Part shown: positions 21,167 through 32,034 of the stretch, in pieces
How positions within the stretch are numbered: the first letter of the stretch is position 1
Layout of the letters: each line of letters opens with the position of its first letter
Assembly (NCBI RefSeq): GCF_902170565.1
Contig: NZ_CABHXX010000008.1
Location: 1-64,000, forward strand
Source of the DNA: Yersinia thracica
Lineage (GTDB): Bacteria > Pseudomonadota > Gammaproteobacteria > Enterobacterales > Enterobacteriaceae
Direction: 5' to 3'
Length of the DNA: 64,000 nt
The notes under the pieces: generated by a model
Database searches by the model: none
What the model was told of the DNA's origin: nothing
Seen by the model: only the letters and a program-made list of their open reading frames with translations
Made by a program: the position numbers and the translations under genes

Positions 21167-22110
21167 TGGGTCGTCCACGTCGTCGCGGCCGTGACATTAA
21201 CGGCGTTCTGTTATTGGATAAGCCGCTGGGCCTCTCCTCCAATGACGTTTTACAAAAGGTAAAACGCCTCTTTAGCGCAAACCGCGCAGGCCATACTGGT
21301 GCACTTGATCCTTTGGCGACCGGTATGTTGCCTATCTGTCTGGGCGAAGCGACCAAGTTTTCCCAATTTTTGCTAGATTCAGATAAACGCTACCGTGTTG
21401 TGGCCCGTTTAGGTCAACGGACTGATACCTCGGATGCCGAAGGCGCATTAATCAGCGAGCGGGAAGTTAATGTCACGCAGGCGCAGATGGATGCCGCTCT
21501 GGACAGTTTCCGTGGTGACAGCCAGCAAGTGCCATCGATGTATTCTGCGTTGAAGCATCAAGGCAAGCCGTTGTATGAATATGCCCGTCAGGGGATTGAA
21601 GTAGAACGTGAAGCGCGCAGTATTACTGTGTACGAGCTGCTCTTTATCCGCTGGGAAGGTAATGACCTGGAGCTGGAAATTCATTGCTCTAAAGGGACTT
21701 ACATTCGCACCATTGTTGATGATTTGGGTGAATTATTGGGTTGCGGCGCGCATGTCAGTTATTTGCGCCGTTTGCAGGTAGCGACTTATCCCAGTGATCG
21801 CATGGTGACTTTAGAGCAGTTAACTGCGATGGTTGAAGCGGCACAAGCAGAAGAGCGTTCGCCAAATGCGGAACTGGATGCGCTGCTATTGCCGATGGAC
21901 AGTGCAGTATTAAATTTCCCTGAAGTCAATCTGTTACCTGCTGTTGCTGCTTATGTAAAACAAGGGCAGCCAGTGCATGTAGCCGGTGCGCCAGGCGAAG
22001 GAATGGTTCGTATCACTGAAGGCGAAGAGCGTAATTTCATTGGTATTGGCACCATTGCAGAAGATGGCCGTGTGGCTCCTAAGCGCTTGGTTGTGGAATA
22101 TGCTGAGTAG
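21166..22110 (+). CDS. truB: tRNA pseudouridine(55) synthase TruB
   Basis: A 314-residue pseudouridine synthase that makes psi-55 in the T loop of tRNAs. Catalytic D48 lies in [16 protein letters not shown]. Other family motifs are [14 protein letters not shown] and [12 protein letters not shown]-terminal PUA-like domain follows. It overlaps rbfA by one base. Confidence 0.97.
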   Translation: MGRPRRRGRDINGVLLLDKPLGLSSNDVLQKVKRLFSANRAGHTGALDPLATGMLPICLGEATKFSQFLLDSDKRYRVVARLGQRTDTSDAEGALISEREVNVTQAQMDAALDSFRGDSQQVPSMYSALKHQGKPLYEYARQGIEVEREARSITVYELLFIRWEGNDLELEIHCSKGTYIRTIVDDLGELLGCGAHVSYLRRLQVATYPSDRMVTLEQLTAMVEAAQAEERSPNAELDALLLPMDSAVLNFPEVNLLPAVAAYVKQGQPVHVAGAPGEGMVRITEGEERNFIGIGTIAEDGRVAPKRLVVEYAE

Positions 22111-22126
22111 GGCCTAGCGGCCTACC

Positions 22127-22155
22127 TTGCGATCCCGCGGTTCAAAGAGTAGAAT
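22127..22155 (+). promoter_or_regulatory. Promoter of rpsO
   Basis: TTGCGA and TAGAAT separated by exactly 17 bases, 78 bases upstream of the rpsO start. Confidence 0.7.
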
Positions 22156-22232
22156 AGTGCGGCTTACATATTGGGTTGCTGAATTAGAGATCGGCGCCTG
22201 TCTTAATTTATCTATATATTTGGAGTTGTATC

Positions 22233-22502
22233 ATGTCTCTAAGTGTTGAAGCGAAAGCTAAAATCGTTGCTGACTTCGGTCGCGGTGCCAATGACACCGG
22301 TTCAAGCGAAGTTCAAGTTGCTCTGTTGACTGCTCAAATTAACCATTTGCAAAGTCACTTCTCCGAGCACAAAAAAGATCACCACAGTCGTCGTGGTCTG
22401 CTGCGTATGGTATCCACGCGTCGTAAGCTGCTGGATTACCTGAAGCGTGAAGACATATCGCGTTATGCTTCCCTGATCGAGCGTCTGGGTCTGCGTCGCT
22501 AA
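22233..22502 (+). CDS. rpsO: 30S ribosomal protein S15
   Basis: An 89-residue S15. Signatures are [22 protein letters not shown] and [37 protein letters not shown] ribosome site precedes it. In E. coli S15 represses its own translation through a leader pseudoknot in this same interval. A strong terminator follows. Confidence 0.98.
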   Translation: MSLSVEAKAKIVADFGRGANDTGSSEVQVALLTAQINHLQSHFSEHKKDHHSRRGLLRMVSTRRKLLDYLKREDISRYASLIERLGLRR

Positions 22503-22523
22503 GTCTGCGAGTTTCGGGAGAAA

Positions 22524-22547
22524 GGGGCCAAATTGGCCCCTTTTTTC
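22524..22547 (+). terminator. Terminator between rpsO and pnp
   Basis: GGGGCCA / TGGCCCC hairpin followed by six T residues. Confidence 0.9.
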
Positions 22548-22627
22548 TAAGAAGCAATGATAAAATACGCTAGTATATTGTTGTTGTTCTATATTTTTAA
22601 AAAAGGATCTTCCGGTGCAGAGGTTCG

Positions 22628-22682
22628 CGCGGCTAATGAGAGACTTTAACTCAATGGGAGTTAAGGGTTGTCATTAGTCGCG
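22628..22682 (+). promoter_or_regulatory. Long pnp leader hairpin (RNase III autoregulation site)
   Basis: CGCGGCTAATGA pairs with TCATTAGTCGCG, with an inner stem TTTAACTC / GAGTTAAG. This matches the long double-stranded leader that RNase III cuts and PNPase then degrades to autoregulate pnp in E. coli. It ends 80 bases upstream of the pnp start. Confidence 0.8.
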
Positions 22683-22762
22683 AGGATGCAGTGTGAAGGT
22701 ATTAGTAACAGGTGGATGGAGAGTCAATACGATCCGGCACCGCATAGTATAAGGATACTATT

Positions 22763-24883
22763 TTGCTGACTCCGATTATTCGTAAATTCCAGTACGGCCA
22801 ACATACCGTCACCATCGAAACTGGCATGATGGCCCGCCAGGCAACTGCTGCTGTAATGGTAAGCATGGATGACACCGCAGTATTCGTCACTGTTGTTGGC
22901 CAAAAGAAAGCTAAACCAGGCCAGAGTTTCTTCCCTCTGACAGTTAACTATCAGGAGCGTACTTACGCTGCTGGCCGTATCCCAGGCAGCTTCTTCCGTC
23001 GTGAAGGCCGCCCAAGTGAAGGCGAAACGCTGACTTCACGTCTGATTGACCGTCCGATTCGCCCACTGTTCCCAGACAGCTTCCTGAATGAAGTTCAGGT
23101 TATTGCGACTGTTGTTTCGGTTAACCCACAAATTAACCCAGATATCGTGGCATTAATTGGTGCATCAGCTGCGCTGAGCTTGTCAGGTATTCCATTCAAC
23201 GGCCCAATCGGTGCTGCGCGTGTTGGTTTTATCAACAACCAGTACGTGCTGAACCCAACCACTGACGAGCTGAAAGAAAGCCGCCTGGACTTGGTGGTTG
23301 CCGGTACTGCTGCTGCGGTATTGATGGTTGAATCAGAAGCACAAATTCTGTCTGAAGATCAAATGTTGGGCGCGGTTGTCTTCGGCCACGAACAACAACA
23401 AATTGTGATTGAAAATATCAATGCTCTGGTTGCTGAAGCGGGCAAACCGAAGTGGGATTGGCATGCAGAGCCAGTGAACGAAGCGCTGCACGCGCGCGTT
23501 GCTGAGTTGGCTGCTGCTCGTCTGGGTGACGCATACCGTATCACCGAGAAACAAGAGCGTTATACACAAGTTGATGCTATCAAAGCTGACGTGACTGAAG
23601 CGCTGTTAGCGCAAGACGATACTTTAGATGCTTCTGAAATTCAGGATATCTTGGGCAGCGTTGAGAAAAACGTCGTGCGTAGCCGTGTATTAGCTGGCGA
23701 ACCGCGTATTGATGGCCGCGAAAAAGACATGATCCGTGGTCTGGATGTGCGTACCGGCGTATTGCCACGTACTCATGGTTCTGCGTTGTTCACCCGTGGC
23801 GAAACTCAGGCGCTGGTTACCGCAACACTGGGTACTGCACGTGATGCACAAAATATTGATGAGCTGATGGGTGAGCGTACTGACTCATTCCTGCTACACT
23901 ATAATTTCCCTCCATATTGTGTTGGTGAAACCGGTATGGTTGGCTCACCGAAACGTCGTGAAATTGGCCATGGCCGTTTGGCGAAACGTGGTGTGTTGGC
24001 AGTGATGCCAAGCCCAAGTGAGTTCCCTTACACTGTCCGTGTGGTTTCTGAAATCACCGAGTCTAATGGTTCTTCTTCAATGGCTTCTGTTTGTGGTGCT
24101 TCTCTGGCCCTGATGGATGCAGGTGTACCGATTAAAGCCGCTGTTGCTGGTATCGCAATGGGTCTGGTTAAAGAAGATGAAAACTTTGTTGTTCTGTCTG
24201 ATATTCTGGGTGACGAAGATCACTTGGGCGACATGGACTTTAAAGTAGCCGGCAGCCGTGACGGTATCACCGCACTGCAAATGGATATTAAAATCGAAGG
24301 CATCACCCGCGAAATCATGCAGGTGGCTCTGAACCAAGCTAAGGGTGCGCGTCTGCACATTCTGGGCGTTATGGAACAGGCTATCAGCACTCCGCGCGGC
24401 GATATCTCTGAATTTGCTCCACGTATCTACACCATGAAAATCAATCCTGAGAAAATCAAGGATGTGATTGGTAAAGGTGGTTCTGTGATCCGTGCGCTGA
24501 CTGATGAAACTGGCACCACCATTGAAATCGAAGATGATGGCACCATTAAGATTGCAGCAACTGACGGCGACAAAGCGAAACATGCGATTCGCCGTATCGA
24601 AGAAATTACTGCTGAAATCGAAGTGAACCGTATCTATGCGGGTAAAGTGACTCGTATTGTTGATTTCGGTGCATTTGTAGCAATCGGCGGCGGTAAAGAA
24701 GGTCTGGTTCATATTTCTCAAATCGCTGACAAGCGCGTAGAGAAAGTGACTGACTATCTGCAAATGGGCCAAGAAGTCCCAGTGAAAGTAATGGAAGTTG
24801 ATCGTCAGGGCCGTATCCGCCTGAGCATCAAAGAAGCCACTACTCCTGACGCAGAAGCACCAGCACCAGAAGCAGCAGAGTAA
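22763..24883 (+). CDS. pnp: Polynucleotide phosphorylase
   Basis: A 706-residue PNPase, the phosphorolytic 3'-5' exoribonuclease of the degradosome. Two RNase PH-like domains (about 1-215 and 310-545) flank an alpha-helical linker; the second bears [15 protein letters not shown]. The KH domain has [15 protein letters not shown] and the S1 domain [25 protein letters not shown] start at 22763 is used, as in E. coli, with AAGGA upstream. The C-terminal tail is Ala/Pro/Glu-rich. Confidence 0.98.
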   Translation: MLTPIIRKFQYGQHTVTIETGMMARQATAAVMVSMDDTAVFVTVVGQKKAKPGQSFFPLTVNYQERTYAAGRIPGSFFRREGRPSEGETLTSRLIDRPIRPLFPDSFLNEVQVIATVVSVNPQINPDIVALIGASAALSLSGIPFNGPIGAARVGFINNQYVLNPTTDELKESRLDLVVAGTAAAVLMVESEAQILSEDQMLGAVVFGHEQQQIVIENINALVAEAGKPKWDWHAEPVNEALHARVAELAAARLGDAYRITEKQERYTQVDAIKADVTEALLAQDDTLDASEIQDILGSVEKNVVRSRVLAGEPRIDGREKDMIRGLDVRTGVLPRTHGSALFTRGETQALVTATLGTARDAQNIDELMGERTDSFLLHYNFPPYCVGETGMVGSPKRREIGHGRLAKRGVLAVMPSPSEFPYTVRVVSEITESNGSSSMASVCGASLALMDAGVPIKAAVAGIAMGLVKEDENFVVLSDILGDEDHLGDMDFKVAGSRDGITALQMDIKIEGITREIMQVALNQAKGARLHILGVMEQAISTPRGDISEFAPRIYTMKINPEKIKDVIGKGGSVIRALTDETGTTIEIEDDGTIKIAATDGDKAKHAIRRIEEITAEIEVNRIYAGKVTRIVDFGAFVAIGGGKEGLVHISQIADKRVEKVTDYLQMGQEVPVKVMEVDRQGRIRLSIKEATTPDAEAPAPEAAE

Positions 24884-24892
24884 TTAGTATTC

Positions 24893-24924
24893 CACAGCTC
24901 CTTACTGATGAGTGAGGAGCTGTG
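24893..24924 (+). terminator. Hairpin after pnp
   Basis: CACAGCTCC / GGAGCTGTG with a 14-base loop and no strong T-run. It may protect the pnp 3' end or allow readthrough to nlpI. Confidence 0.5.
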
Positions 24925-25005
24925 TTATCTCGAGGGCAGGATGCTCTTGTATTAAACAAATGGATGAAAGGATATTTATCCAATGTTTGTCTTCGGGAGT
25001 AGGAA

Positions 25006-25890
25006 ATGAAGCCTTTCTTGCGCTGGTGTTACGTTGTGACAGCACTGATGCTGGCAGGATGCAGCAACCATGATTGGCGTAAAGACGAGGTATTGGCAAT
25101 TCCGTTGCAACCTACGTTGCAGCAGGAAGTGATTCTGGCGCGCATGGAACAAATCCTTGCAAGTCGGGCACTTACGGATGATGAGCGCGCGCAGCTTTTA
25201 TATGAGCGCGGAGTGCTGTATGATAGCCTCGGGCTACGGGCACTAGCGCGAAATGATTTTTCGCAAGCGTTAGCTATTCGTCCTGATATGCCAGAAGTTT
25301 TTAACTATCTGGGCATTTATTTAACGCAGGCAGGCAATTTTGATGCTGCCTATGAAGCGTTTGATTCTGTACTAGAGCTTGATCCAACTTACAATTACGC
25401 GCGTTTAAACCGGGGTATCGCTCTGTATTATGGCGGTCGATTCCCGTTAGCGCAGGATGATCTGCAGGCGTTTTATCAAGACGATCCAAATGATCCCTTC
25501 CGTTCGTTATGGCTGTATCTGGTGGAAAGAGAAATCGATCCTAAGACAGCTGCAGTAGCGTTACAACAGCGCTATGAAAAATCGGACAGAGGGCAATGGG
25601 GATGGAATATTGTCGAATTCTACTTGGGCACAATCAGCGAAAAAACGCTGATGGAACGGCTCAAGGCAGATGCAATGGATAACACTTCGCTCGCTGAGCA
25701 TCTCAGTGAAACTGACTTCTATTTAGGTAAACATTACCTAAGTCTGGGGGACAAGAACACTGCTTCGGCGCTGTTCAAACTGACGGTAGCTAACAACGTT
25801 CATAACTTTGTTGAGCACCGCTATGCATTGTTGGAATTGGCGCTTTTGGGCCAAGAACAAGACGACCTATCGGAATCGGACCAGCAATAG
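25006..25890 (+). CDS. nlpI: Lipoprotein NlpI
   Basis: A 294-residue lipoprotein. The signal peptide ends in the lipobox LAGC with the acylated Cys at residue 19; residue +2 is Ser, consistent with outer-membrane sorting. TPR repeats cover about 60-170 ([41 protein letters not shown]). NlpI is the adaptor that brings the endopeptidase MepS to the protease Prc. It sits between pnp and deaD as in E. coli. Confidence 0.97.
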   Translation: MKPFLRWCYVVTALMLAGCSNHDWRKDEVLAIPLQPTLQQEVILARMEQILASRALTDDERAQLLYERGVLYDSLGLRALARNDFSQALAIRPDMPEVFNYLGIYLTQAGNFDAAYEAFDSVLELDPTYNYARLNRGIALYYGGRFPLAQDDLQAFYQDDPNDPFRSLWLYLVEREIDPKTAAVALQQRYEKSDRGQWGWNIVEFYLGTISEKTLMERLKADAMDNTSLAEHLSETDFYLGKHYLSLGDKNTASALFKLTVANNVHNFVEHRYALLELALLGQEQDDLSESDQQ

Positions 25891-25938
25891 CTGACGAACA
25901 ATTATTAGCCTGATATACCTTGGTTTTTACCAACGTTA

Positions 25939-25965
25939 ATCACCCTAACAGGTGATGGCCTTTTT
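25939..25965 (+). terminator. Hairpin between nlpI and yrbN
   Basis: ATCACC / GGTGAT with a six-base loop, then GGCCTTTTT. Modest terminator or attenuator ahead of yrbN-deaD. Confidence 0.6.
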
Positions 25966-26006
25966 GTTCGTTTTATAATCTAATTTGAGCCGGTTCACAC
26001 TTTTCA

Positions 26007-26087
26007 ATGAAAATGACTGAAAATTTTCTCGACGAGTTATGTAGACTGGCTGCCATTATTAATGAGGCACGTGTACATGACTACTGA
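26007..26087 (+). CDS. yrbN: Small protein YrbN, overlapping the deaD start
   Basis: A 26-codon ORF whose product begins [19 protein letters not shown] and ends ARVHDY, the same, as far as I recall, as the E. coli YrbN small protein located at this position. It overlaps the deaD ATG (26077) by 11 bases in another frame, so the deaD ribosome-binding GAGG lies inside yrbN codons. That arrangement suggests translational coupling. Function is unknown. Confidence 0.93.
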   Translation: MKMTENFLDELCRLAAIINEARVHDY

Positions 26088-28056
26088 GCTTGAAACCTCT
26101 TTTGCTGATCTGGGGCTGTCCGCTCCAATTCTTTCCGCTCTGACTGATCTTGGTTATGAAAAACCATCTCCTATTCAGTTGGAATGTATTCCACACCTGT
26201 TGAACGGCCGTGATGTTCTCGGCATGGCACAAACTGGTAGTGGTAAAACAGCCGCATTTGGTCTGCCGCTGTTGCACAACATTGACCCGACATTGAAAGC
26301 GCCACAGGTACTGGTGTTAGCACCGACCCGTGAGTTGGCTATCCAGGTTGCACAGGCACTGACCGATTTTTCAAAACACATGAACGGCGTTAACGTGGTG
26401 GCCCTGTACGGCGGTCAGCGTTATGACGTTCAATTACGCGCTTTGCGCCAAGGGCCACAAGTTGTTGTCGGCACCCCAGGTCGTCTGTTAGACCACCTGA
26501 AACGCGGTACTCTTAACCTGTCCAACCTGAGCGGTTTAGTGTTGGATGAAGCAGATGAAATGCTGCGTATGGGCTTTATCGAAGACGTCGAAACTATCAT
26601 GGCGCAGATCCCAGCGGAACATCAGACTGCTCTGTTCTCTGCTACCATGCCAGAAGCGATTCGTCGTATCACCCGTCGCTTTATGAAAGAACCACAGGAA
26701 GTCCGCATTCAATCTAGCGTGACGACCCGCCCTGACATTAGCCAGAGTTTCTGGAGAGTCGGTGGTGGTTATAACAAGAAAGAAGCGTTGGTTCGCTTCC
26801 TGGAATCTGAAGATTTCGATGCAGCCATCATCTTCGTGCGCACCAAAAATGCGACGCTGGAAGTTGCAGAAGCTCTGGAACGTAGTGGTTACAACAGCGC
26901 AGCATTGAACGGCGACATGAACCAGGCGCTGCGTGAGCAGACACTGGATCGCCTGAAAGATGGCCGTCTGGATATCCTGATTGCGACTGACGTTGCTGCT
27001 CGTGGGCTGGATGTTGAACGTATCAGCTTAGTTGTAAACTATGATATCCCTATGGATTCAGAGTCTTATGTTCACCGTATCGGCCGTACTGGCCGTGCGG
27101 GTCGTGCAGGCCGTGCATTACTGTTCGTAGAGAACCGTGAACGTCGTCTGTTACAGAACGTTGAACGTACCATGAAGCTGACTATCCCTGAAGTTCAGTT
27201 GCCAAACGCAGAATTGCTGGGCGAGCGCCGCTTAGCTAAATTCGCAGCGAAAGTGGGCCAACAGCTGGAAAGCAGTGATTTGGATATGTACCGCGCGTTG
27301 CTGGCGAAGCTGCAACCAGAAGAAGAGTTTGATCTCGAAACTCTGGCTGCCGCACTGCTGAAAATGGCACAAGGCGAACGTCCTTTGATCCTGCCACCGG
27401 AAGCACCGCGTCGTCCACAGCGTGAATTCAATTCTCGCGATGACCGTGGTAGCGATCGCGGCCGTGATCGTAATGACAGCCGTCGTGAACCTCGTTCTGA
27501 CAGCCGCGACGGTGGCGAGCGTCCAGCACGTCGCGAACGTCGTGATGTTGGCGAGATGGAACTGTACCGCATTGAAGTGGGCCGTGATGATGGTGTTGAA
27601 GTTCGTCATATCGTTGGCGCTATCGCTAACGAAGGTGATATCAGCAGCCGTTATATCGGCAACATCAAGCTGTTTGCTTCGCATTCAACTATCGAGCTGC
27701 CAAAAGGCATGCCGGGTGAAATGTTATCTCACTTCACTCGTACCCGTATCCTGAACAAGCCGCTGAACATGCAGCTGTTGGGTGATGCACAGCCGCATGA
27801 GCGCCGTGAGCGCCCAGCAGGTGGTAATGGTGGTGGTGAGCGCCGTGGTGGTGCTGGCCGTTCAGCCGGTGGCGAACGTCGTGAAGGCGCAGGTGCTCCT
27901 CCTCGTCGTTCATTCGGCAGCGACCGTGCTCCAGCGGGTGGTGGCGAACAACGTCGTGGTAATCGTGATGGTCAGCGCTCAGCTGCACCTGCACCACGTC
28001 GCGATGATGCCGCAGCGCCAGCCGCACCTGCTCGCCGTCGTTTCGGTGATGCATAA
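26077..28056 (+). CDS. deaD: DEAD-box ATP-dependent RNA helicase DeaD (CsdA)
   Basis: A 659-residue cold-shock RNA helicase acting in 50S assembly and mRNA decay. Motifs in order: Q motif (PSPIQ), I AQTGSGKT, Ia [32 protein letters not shown] and [13 protein letters not shown]. The RNA-binding domain follows ([20 protein letters not shown]), then a Gly/Arg-rich tail with many ERR and RRD repeats. The ATG at 26077 follows GAGG with 9-base spacing; an ATG five codons upstream lacks a ribosome site. The conserved mtr gene that follows deaD in E. coli is missing here. Confidence 0.97.
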   Translation: MTTELETSFADLGLSAPILSALTDLGYEKPSPIQLECIPHLLNGRDVLGMAQTGSGKTAAFGLPLLHNIDPTLKAPQVLVLAPTRELAIQVAQALTDFSKHMNGVNVVALYGGQRYDVQLRALRQGPQVVVGTPGRLLDHLKRGTLNLSNLSGLVLDEADEMLRMGFIEDVETIMAQIPAEHQTALFSATMPEAIRRITRRFMKEPQEVRIQSSVTTRPDISQSFWRVGGGYNKKEALVRFLESEDFDAAIIFVRTKNATLEVAEALERSGYNSAALNGDMNQALREQTLDRLKDGRLDILIATDVAARGLDVERISLVVNYDIPMDSESYVHRIGRTGRAGRAGRALLFVENRERRLLQNVERTMKLTIPEVQLPNAELLGERRLAKFAAKVGQQLESSDLDMYRALLAKLQPEEEFDLETLAAALLKMAQGERPLILPPEAPRRPQREFNSRDDRGSDRGRDRNDSRREPRSDSRDGGERPARRERRDVGEMELYRIEVGRDDGVEVRHIVGAIANEGDISSRYIGNIKLFASHSTIELPKGMPGEMLSHFTRTRILNKPLNMQLLGDAQPHERRERPAGGNGGGERRGGAGRSAGGERREGAGAPPRRSFGSDRAPAGGGEQRRGNRDGQRSAAPAPRRDDAAAPAAPARRRFGDA

Positions 28057-28084
28057 GCCTTAGTTCATCTCTGATGATTAAAAC

Positions 28085-28111
28085 AAAACCAGCCCTCGGG
28101 CTGGTTTTTTT
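28085..28111 (+). terminator. Terminator of deaD
   Basis: AACCAGCC / GGCTGGTT with loop CTCG and seven T residues; very strong. Confidence 0.93.
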
Positions 28112-28140
28112 ATGTCTGCGATATTCAACTTGTGAATGAA

Positions 28141-29175
28141 CTACAGGCGCTCGGCGGGTTGCAAGTCTTGTTGCAAACTGGCAACTATTTCAAATGAATA
28201 CAATCGTGCTTGGTGATCAAAAATCTGGCCATTGACCATCAATTCATCGGCCTGAGTTTCCCGCAATAGTGACTGAAGCCCGTGCCGGACTTTACTTTTA
28301 TCGCCAATGATAGACAGGCGCAGCGCTTGGTCGACACCAAACTGCTCTGCCGGAGAACAGATTTTCTCCATATCGTCGACGGGCGGTGGTAATTGGCCCG
28401 GTGTACCACGGCGCAGATTGACAAACTGCTGCTGCATCGAAGTAAACAGGAAACGGGCATCACGCTCAGTATCTGCGGCCACGACATTCACACACACAAT
28501 CGCATAAGGTTTTGGCCACTGAGCGGAAGGTTTGAAATTCTCCCGATACAGTTTGAGCGCCTGGAATAGCATGTCTGGTGCAAAATGCGAGGCGAAAGCA
28601 AAGGGCAGGCCCATGGCAGCTGCTAATTGCGCGCTATACAAGCTAGAGCCCAGCAGCCACAGAGGGACATGCAAACCCTGGCCGGGGACGGCTTGTACCG
28701 CTTGCCCAGGTTGCACATCGGCAAAATAGTTTTGCAGTTCGCGTACATCGGACGGGAAATTATCAACCTCACCAGAGAGATGGCGGCGTAGCGCCATCAT
28801 AGTGCGCTGATCACTGCCGGGGGCCCGGCCAAGGCCGAGGTCGATGCGGTCAGGATACAGCGAGGCAAGGGTACCAAACTGTTCAGCTATCACCAGCGGT
28901 GAATGGTTTGGCAGCATAACACCGCCTGAACCGACGCGGATGGTGCTGGTGCCACCGGCAATATAGCCAATGAGCACGGAGGTCGCGGCGCTGGCAATGC
29001 CGGTCATATTATGGTGTTCGGCCAGCCAGTAGCGGTGATATCCCCATTTTTCAGTATGTTGAGCTAAGTCCAACGAGGCATGAAATGCATCTCGTGGGGT
29101 CTTGCCCTGCGCTATTGGTGATAAATCGAGTACTGAAAGTGGCACGGCCTTTTTGTCAGTCATAGAATCGTCCAT
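28141..29175 (-). CDS. yhbW: Luciferase-like monooxygenase family protein YhbW
   Basis: A 344-residue TIM-barrel protein of the bacterial luciferase-like (flavin-dependent) family, with [30 protein letters not shown] and [13 protein letters not shown]. It aligns over its length with E. coli YhbW, whose substrate is unknown. The ATG at 29175 is chosen because AAGG lies 5 bases upstream; the E. coli N-terminus corresponds to the ATG at 29163, four codons later. The ORF extends further upstream without homology. It is convergent with deaD. Confidence 0.93.
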   Translation of the reverse strand: MDDSMTDKKAVPLSVLDLSPIAQGKTPRDAFHASLDLAQHTEKWGYHRYWLAEHHNMTGIASAATSVLIGYIAGGTSTIRVGSGGVMLPNHSPLVIAEQFGTLASLYPDRIDLGLGRAPGSDQRTMMALRRHLSGEVDNFPSDVRELQNYFADVQPGQAVQAVPGQGLHVPLWLLGSSLYSAQLAAAMGLPFAFASHFAPDMLFQALKLYRENFKPSAQWPKPYAIVCVNVVAADTERDARFLFTSMQQQFVNLRRGTPGQLPPPVDDMEKICSPAEQFGVDQALRLSIIGDKSKVRHGLQSLLRETQADELMVNGQIFDHQARLYSFEIVASLQQDLQPAERL

Positions 29176-29427
29176 CTTAACCTTAGTCGAGTCGCTTGAA
29201 GGGCGAGCGCGTTTATTGATAAACGCATTGATTTTAAAGAGATAACTACGGATTACCATATTCACTATGTGAATAAATCACAGCAATAACAGCCATTCAT
29301 GAATAAGAGCATAATCGAAATAGTGTCTTTCGGGAGGGGAATAAATGCGGCCTGAAAGGGGACACAATTGTTTGTGTGAATAATCAGTGTGAATAAATGG
29401 GGAACCGTGGCCCCCCCGCCTAATCTA

Positions 29428-30306
29428 TTAGGATACCAATTCTAGCCCGGCTAATCGCCGCCAGTAGCCGTTACAATCGGCTTTATTGGTTAACGCCAGC
29501 GGAACCAAACCTTGCTCGTTGGCGCGGAACTGGTCGATGACATTCAGCGTCTCAATACCTTGTGGCGAAAGACGGACGATATCCACTAAACCTTGCATGG
29601 AAATCAAATCATTACCGAGGTTATAGCAGTAGCCACTCTGAGTTTGAATGCCATTGAGAATAAACACCTGCTGCTCTTCTTGTGACAGCACTGGCCGCCC
29701 TTGCGGGTACTTAATGCAGCAAGTTTCACATTGGTCTTTGGCCAGATTTTCTGAACGCGCAGTAAAACAGCGGGCAGAATAAGCCAGTGGCAGATGGCCG
29801 TAGCTCAACACTTCGACTTCAAACTGATGGCGGAACCCCAGCTCTTCACACTGTTGCAGCACATTAGCCAGCCAATCGCGAGATAGCTCAACCGGCATGC
29901 ACCAGCGCATCATGCCCTGGCGATGTAAAATCCGCAGGGTATAGGCGTTGTAGCAATTGAGCGCATGACCGGCCACAAATGGCAAACCGCGTTCGGCCGC
30001 CATATTCACCGCACCCAAATCATTCGCTTCCAGCAAGAATTCGCCGTTTTCCACATAGCGCTTTAATTCATTTAACTCTGATGGCGCTTGCAACAGGGCG
30101 AGAGTGGAAATCACCACCTGCTTGCCGCTGGCGGCAACTTCTTTGGCTAAAGCTAACCAATCACCGACTTTCATTTCGCGGCGCTTGGTGCAGACATTCT
30201 CACCAAGATAAATGATATCGGCGCTGCTGCTGACTGCGGCCTGATAAAAAGCTTCAATATCGGTTTTTGGCCAGTAATAGAGCACTGCGCCTAAGGCGTA
30301 CTTCAT
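29428..30306 (-). CDS. ubiV: Oxygen-independent ubiquinone biosynthesis protein UbiV
   Basis: A 292-residue U32-family protein (YhbV). With UbiU it forms an iron-sulfur heterodimer that hydroxylates the ubiquinone ring without O2. Cluster cysteines are visible in GENVCTKRR, SARCFTARSEN and DQCETCCIKYPQGR. GGAGGAAGT lies directly before the ATG at 30306; the ORF's upstream seven codons are excluded. The gap from the ubiU stop is 11 bases. Confidence 0.96.
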   Translation of the reverse strand: MKYALGAVLYYWPKTDIEAFYQAAVSSSADIIYLGENVCTKRREMKVGDWLALAKEVAASGKQVVISTLALLQAPSELNELKRYVENGEFLLEANDLGAVNMAAERGLPFVAGHALNCYNAYTLRILHRQGMMRWCMPVELSRDWLANVLQQCEELGFRHQFEVEVLSYGHLPLAYSARCFTARSENLAKDQCETCCIKYPQGRPVLSQEEQQVFILNGIQTQSGYCYNLGNDLISMQGLVDIVRLSPQGIETLNVIDQFRANEQGLVPLALTNKADCNGYWRRLAGLELVS

Positions 30307-30317
30307 ACTTCCTCCGG

Positions 30318-31313
30318 CTACTGCCACTTACGGTGATAAGCGCCCAAGGTGGTTTGGGTGCCTTCGGACATTGCGCCCAGTTGTTCCATCCATTCTGCTT
30401 TAGCAGAAAATTGCGCAGGATTGGCCTGATAGCGGTCAATTGCCTGCCGCCACACTTTGGCAACCTGGCTGACATAAGCTGGGCTGCGCTGACGCCCTTC
30501 AATTTTCACTGAGGCAATATTGGCGGCAAATAATTCTGGCAGCAGTTCAAGGGTATTCAGGCTGGTCGGCTCTTCCAGTGCATGATAGCGCTGCCCATCC
30601 ACCAGATAGCGCCCTTTACACAGGGTCGGATAACCGGCATTTTCGTTATCTTCATAACGGTCGATCAGCACCTCATTGAGGCGAGATTCCATCCCTTGCG
30701 GGGTTTGCTGCCAGCGAACAAAGCGTGCTGGTGAACAGGCACCCACGGTATTGGGGGATTCACCAGTCAAATAGGATGAAAGATAACAGCGGCCTTCGGC
30801 CATAATGCACAAGCTGCCAAAAGCGAAAACTTCCAGCGGTACCGGGCTGGTGCGGGATAATTGCTTAACCTGATGCATGGACAGCACGCGCGGTAAAACC
30901 ACCCGTGCGACATCAAAATGGCGTTGATAGAAACGGATAGCTTCATCATTGGTTGCGGATGCTTGCACCGATACATGGCGCTCCACCTCTGGATAGCGTT
31001 CAGCGGCATATTCCAACATGGCCAAATCCGCCAGAATCAGTGCATCGGCCCCCAGTTGCGCCGCCATATCCACCGCTCGCTGCCAGCGGGAATAGCCGTC
31101 GGGGTGGGCGAAAGTATTAATAGCGATATGTAATTTGCGCTTGCGGCTGTGAACGTAATTGACCGCTTCCTGTAGTTTTTTCTCGGTGAAATTCAGTCCG
31201 GCAAAATGGCGGGCGTTAGTATCATCTTTCAAGCCGATATAAACTGCGTCGGCACCATTATCGATTGCGGCCTTTAATGCGGGTAAATTGCCGGCAGGAC
31301 AAAGCAGCTCCAT
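30318..31313 (-). CDS. ubiU: Oxygen-independent ubiquinone biosynthesis protein UbiU
   Basis: A 331-residue U32-family protein (YhbU). The N-terminus MELLCPAGNLPALKAAIDNGADAVYIG is typical. The four cluster cysteines are in SLCIMAEGRC, GACSPAR and TLCKGRY. It is first in the ubiUV operon and divergent from ubiT, the third gene of the anaerobic ubiquinone pathway. No convincing FNR site was found between them. Confidence 0.96.
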   Translation of the reverse strand: MELLCPAGNLPALKAAIDNGADAVYIGLKDDTNARHFAGLNFTEKKLQEAVNYVHSRKRKLHIAINTFAHPDGYSRWQRAVDMAAQLGADALILADLAMLEYAAERYPEVERHVSVQASATNDEAIRFYQRHFDVARVVLPRVLSMHQVKQLSRTSPVPLEVFAFGSLCIMAEGRCYLSSYLTGESPNTVGACSPARFVRWQQTPQGMESRLNEVLIDRYEDNENAGYPTLCKGRYLVDGQRYHALEEPTSLNTLELLPELFAANIASVKIEGRQRSPAYVSQVAKVWRQAIDRYQANPAQFSAKAEWMEQLGAMSEGTQTTLGAYHRKWQ

Positions 31314-31512
31314 AGAATTTTCCCTATCCGAAGATGATATTAAAATATAGCGAAGGGCGATTTTAGTTAACCTGCTGTGAACTGACCTTGATTTAGGGCA
31401 GTTTCTTTGGCATTGGTGCCATTCTTCTGATATTTAGCAAGACTTTCAGAGACAACTTGGTGCAAAATTTATCGATATAACATATTTATCTGGATTTAGA
31501 AGGAGTCAGCCT

Positions 31513-32034
31513 GTGTTGGGAGAACTACGAGCGCGCCTTGTGCGCCAAGGGCCGGCGCTGCTGCGGGGGCCGTTAAAATTGACACCATTCGTCTTACAGC
31601 GGCAGGTACTAGAACAGCTGCTGGGTTGGCAATTCCGTCAGGCACTGCTGGACGGTGATTTGGAGTTTCTGGAGTCTCGCTGGTTAAAAATTGAAGTGCG
31701 CGACCTCGCATTGCAATGGTTTATGACGGTAGAAAGCGGTAGGCTGGTGGTCAGCCAACAGGCTGAAGCGGATGTTAGCTTCAGTGGTGATGCCAACGAT
31801 CTGATTTTGATCGCTGCCCGTAAAGAAGATCCGGACACACTGTTTTTCCAGCGCCGGTTGCGAATTGAGGGGGATACCGAATTGGGCCTGTATGTGAAAA
31901 ATCTGATGGATGCCATTGAATTGGAATCCATGCCGACGCTACTGCGAGTGGGTCTGCAACAATTGGCTGAATTTATTGAAGCTGGTCAGCAAGAGGGTGC
32001 GGCGAGTACTTCCCGTACATTAGCATCATGCTGA
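31513..32034 (+). CDS. ubiT: Anaerobic ubiquinone accessory factor UbiT (SCP2 domain)
   Basis: A 173-residue SCP2-family lipid-binding protein (YhbT), the anaerobic counterpart of UbiJ. Conserved stretches are LEFLEGRW-like LEFLESRWLKIEVRD, RKEDPDTLFFQRRLRIEGDTELGLYVKN. A GTG start at 31513 with AAGGAG upstream gives MLGELRARL, matching the E. coli pattern. The stop overlaps the yhbS start by 7 bases. Confidence 0.95.
   Translation: MLGELRARLVRQGPALLRGPLKLTPFVLQRQVLEQLLGWQFRQALLDGDLEFLESRWLKIEVRDLALQWFMTVESGRLVVSQQAEADVSFSGDANDLILIAARKEDPDTLFFQRRLRIEGDTELGLYVKNLMDAIELESMPTLLRVGLQQLAEFIEAGQQEGAASTSRTLASC

Noticed and set aside
27734-28054. His-rich minus-strand ORF at the deaD end
   Set aside because: Shadow of the Arg/Gly-rich DeaD tail.
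31314-31512. FNR site between ubiU and ubiT
   Set aside because: A TTGAT half-site occurs near 31388 but the second half is absent.
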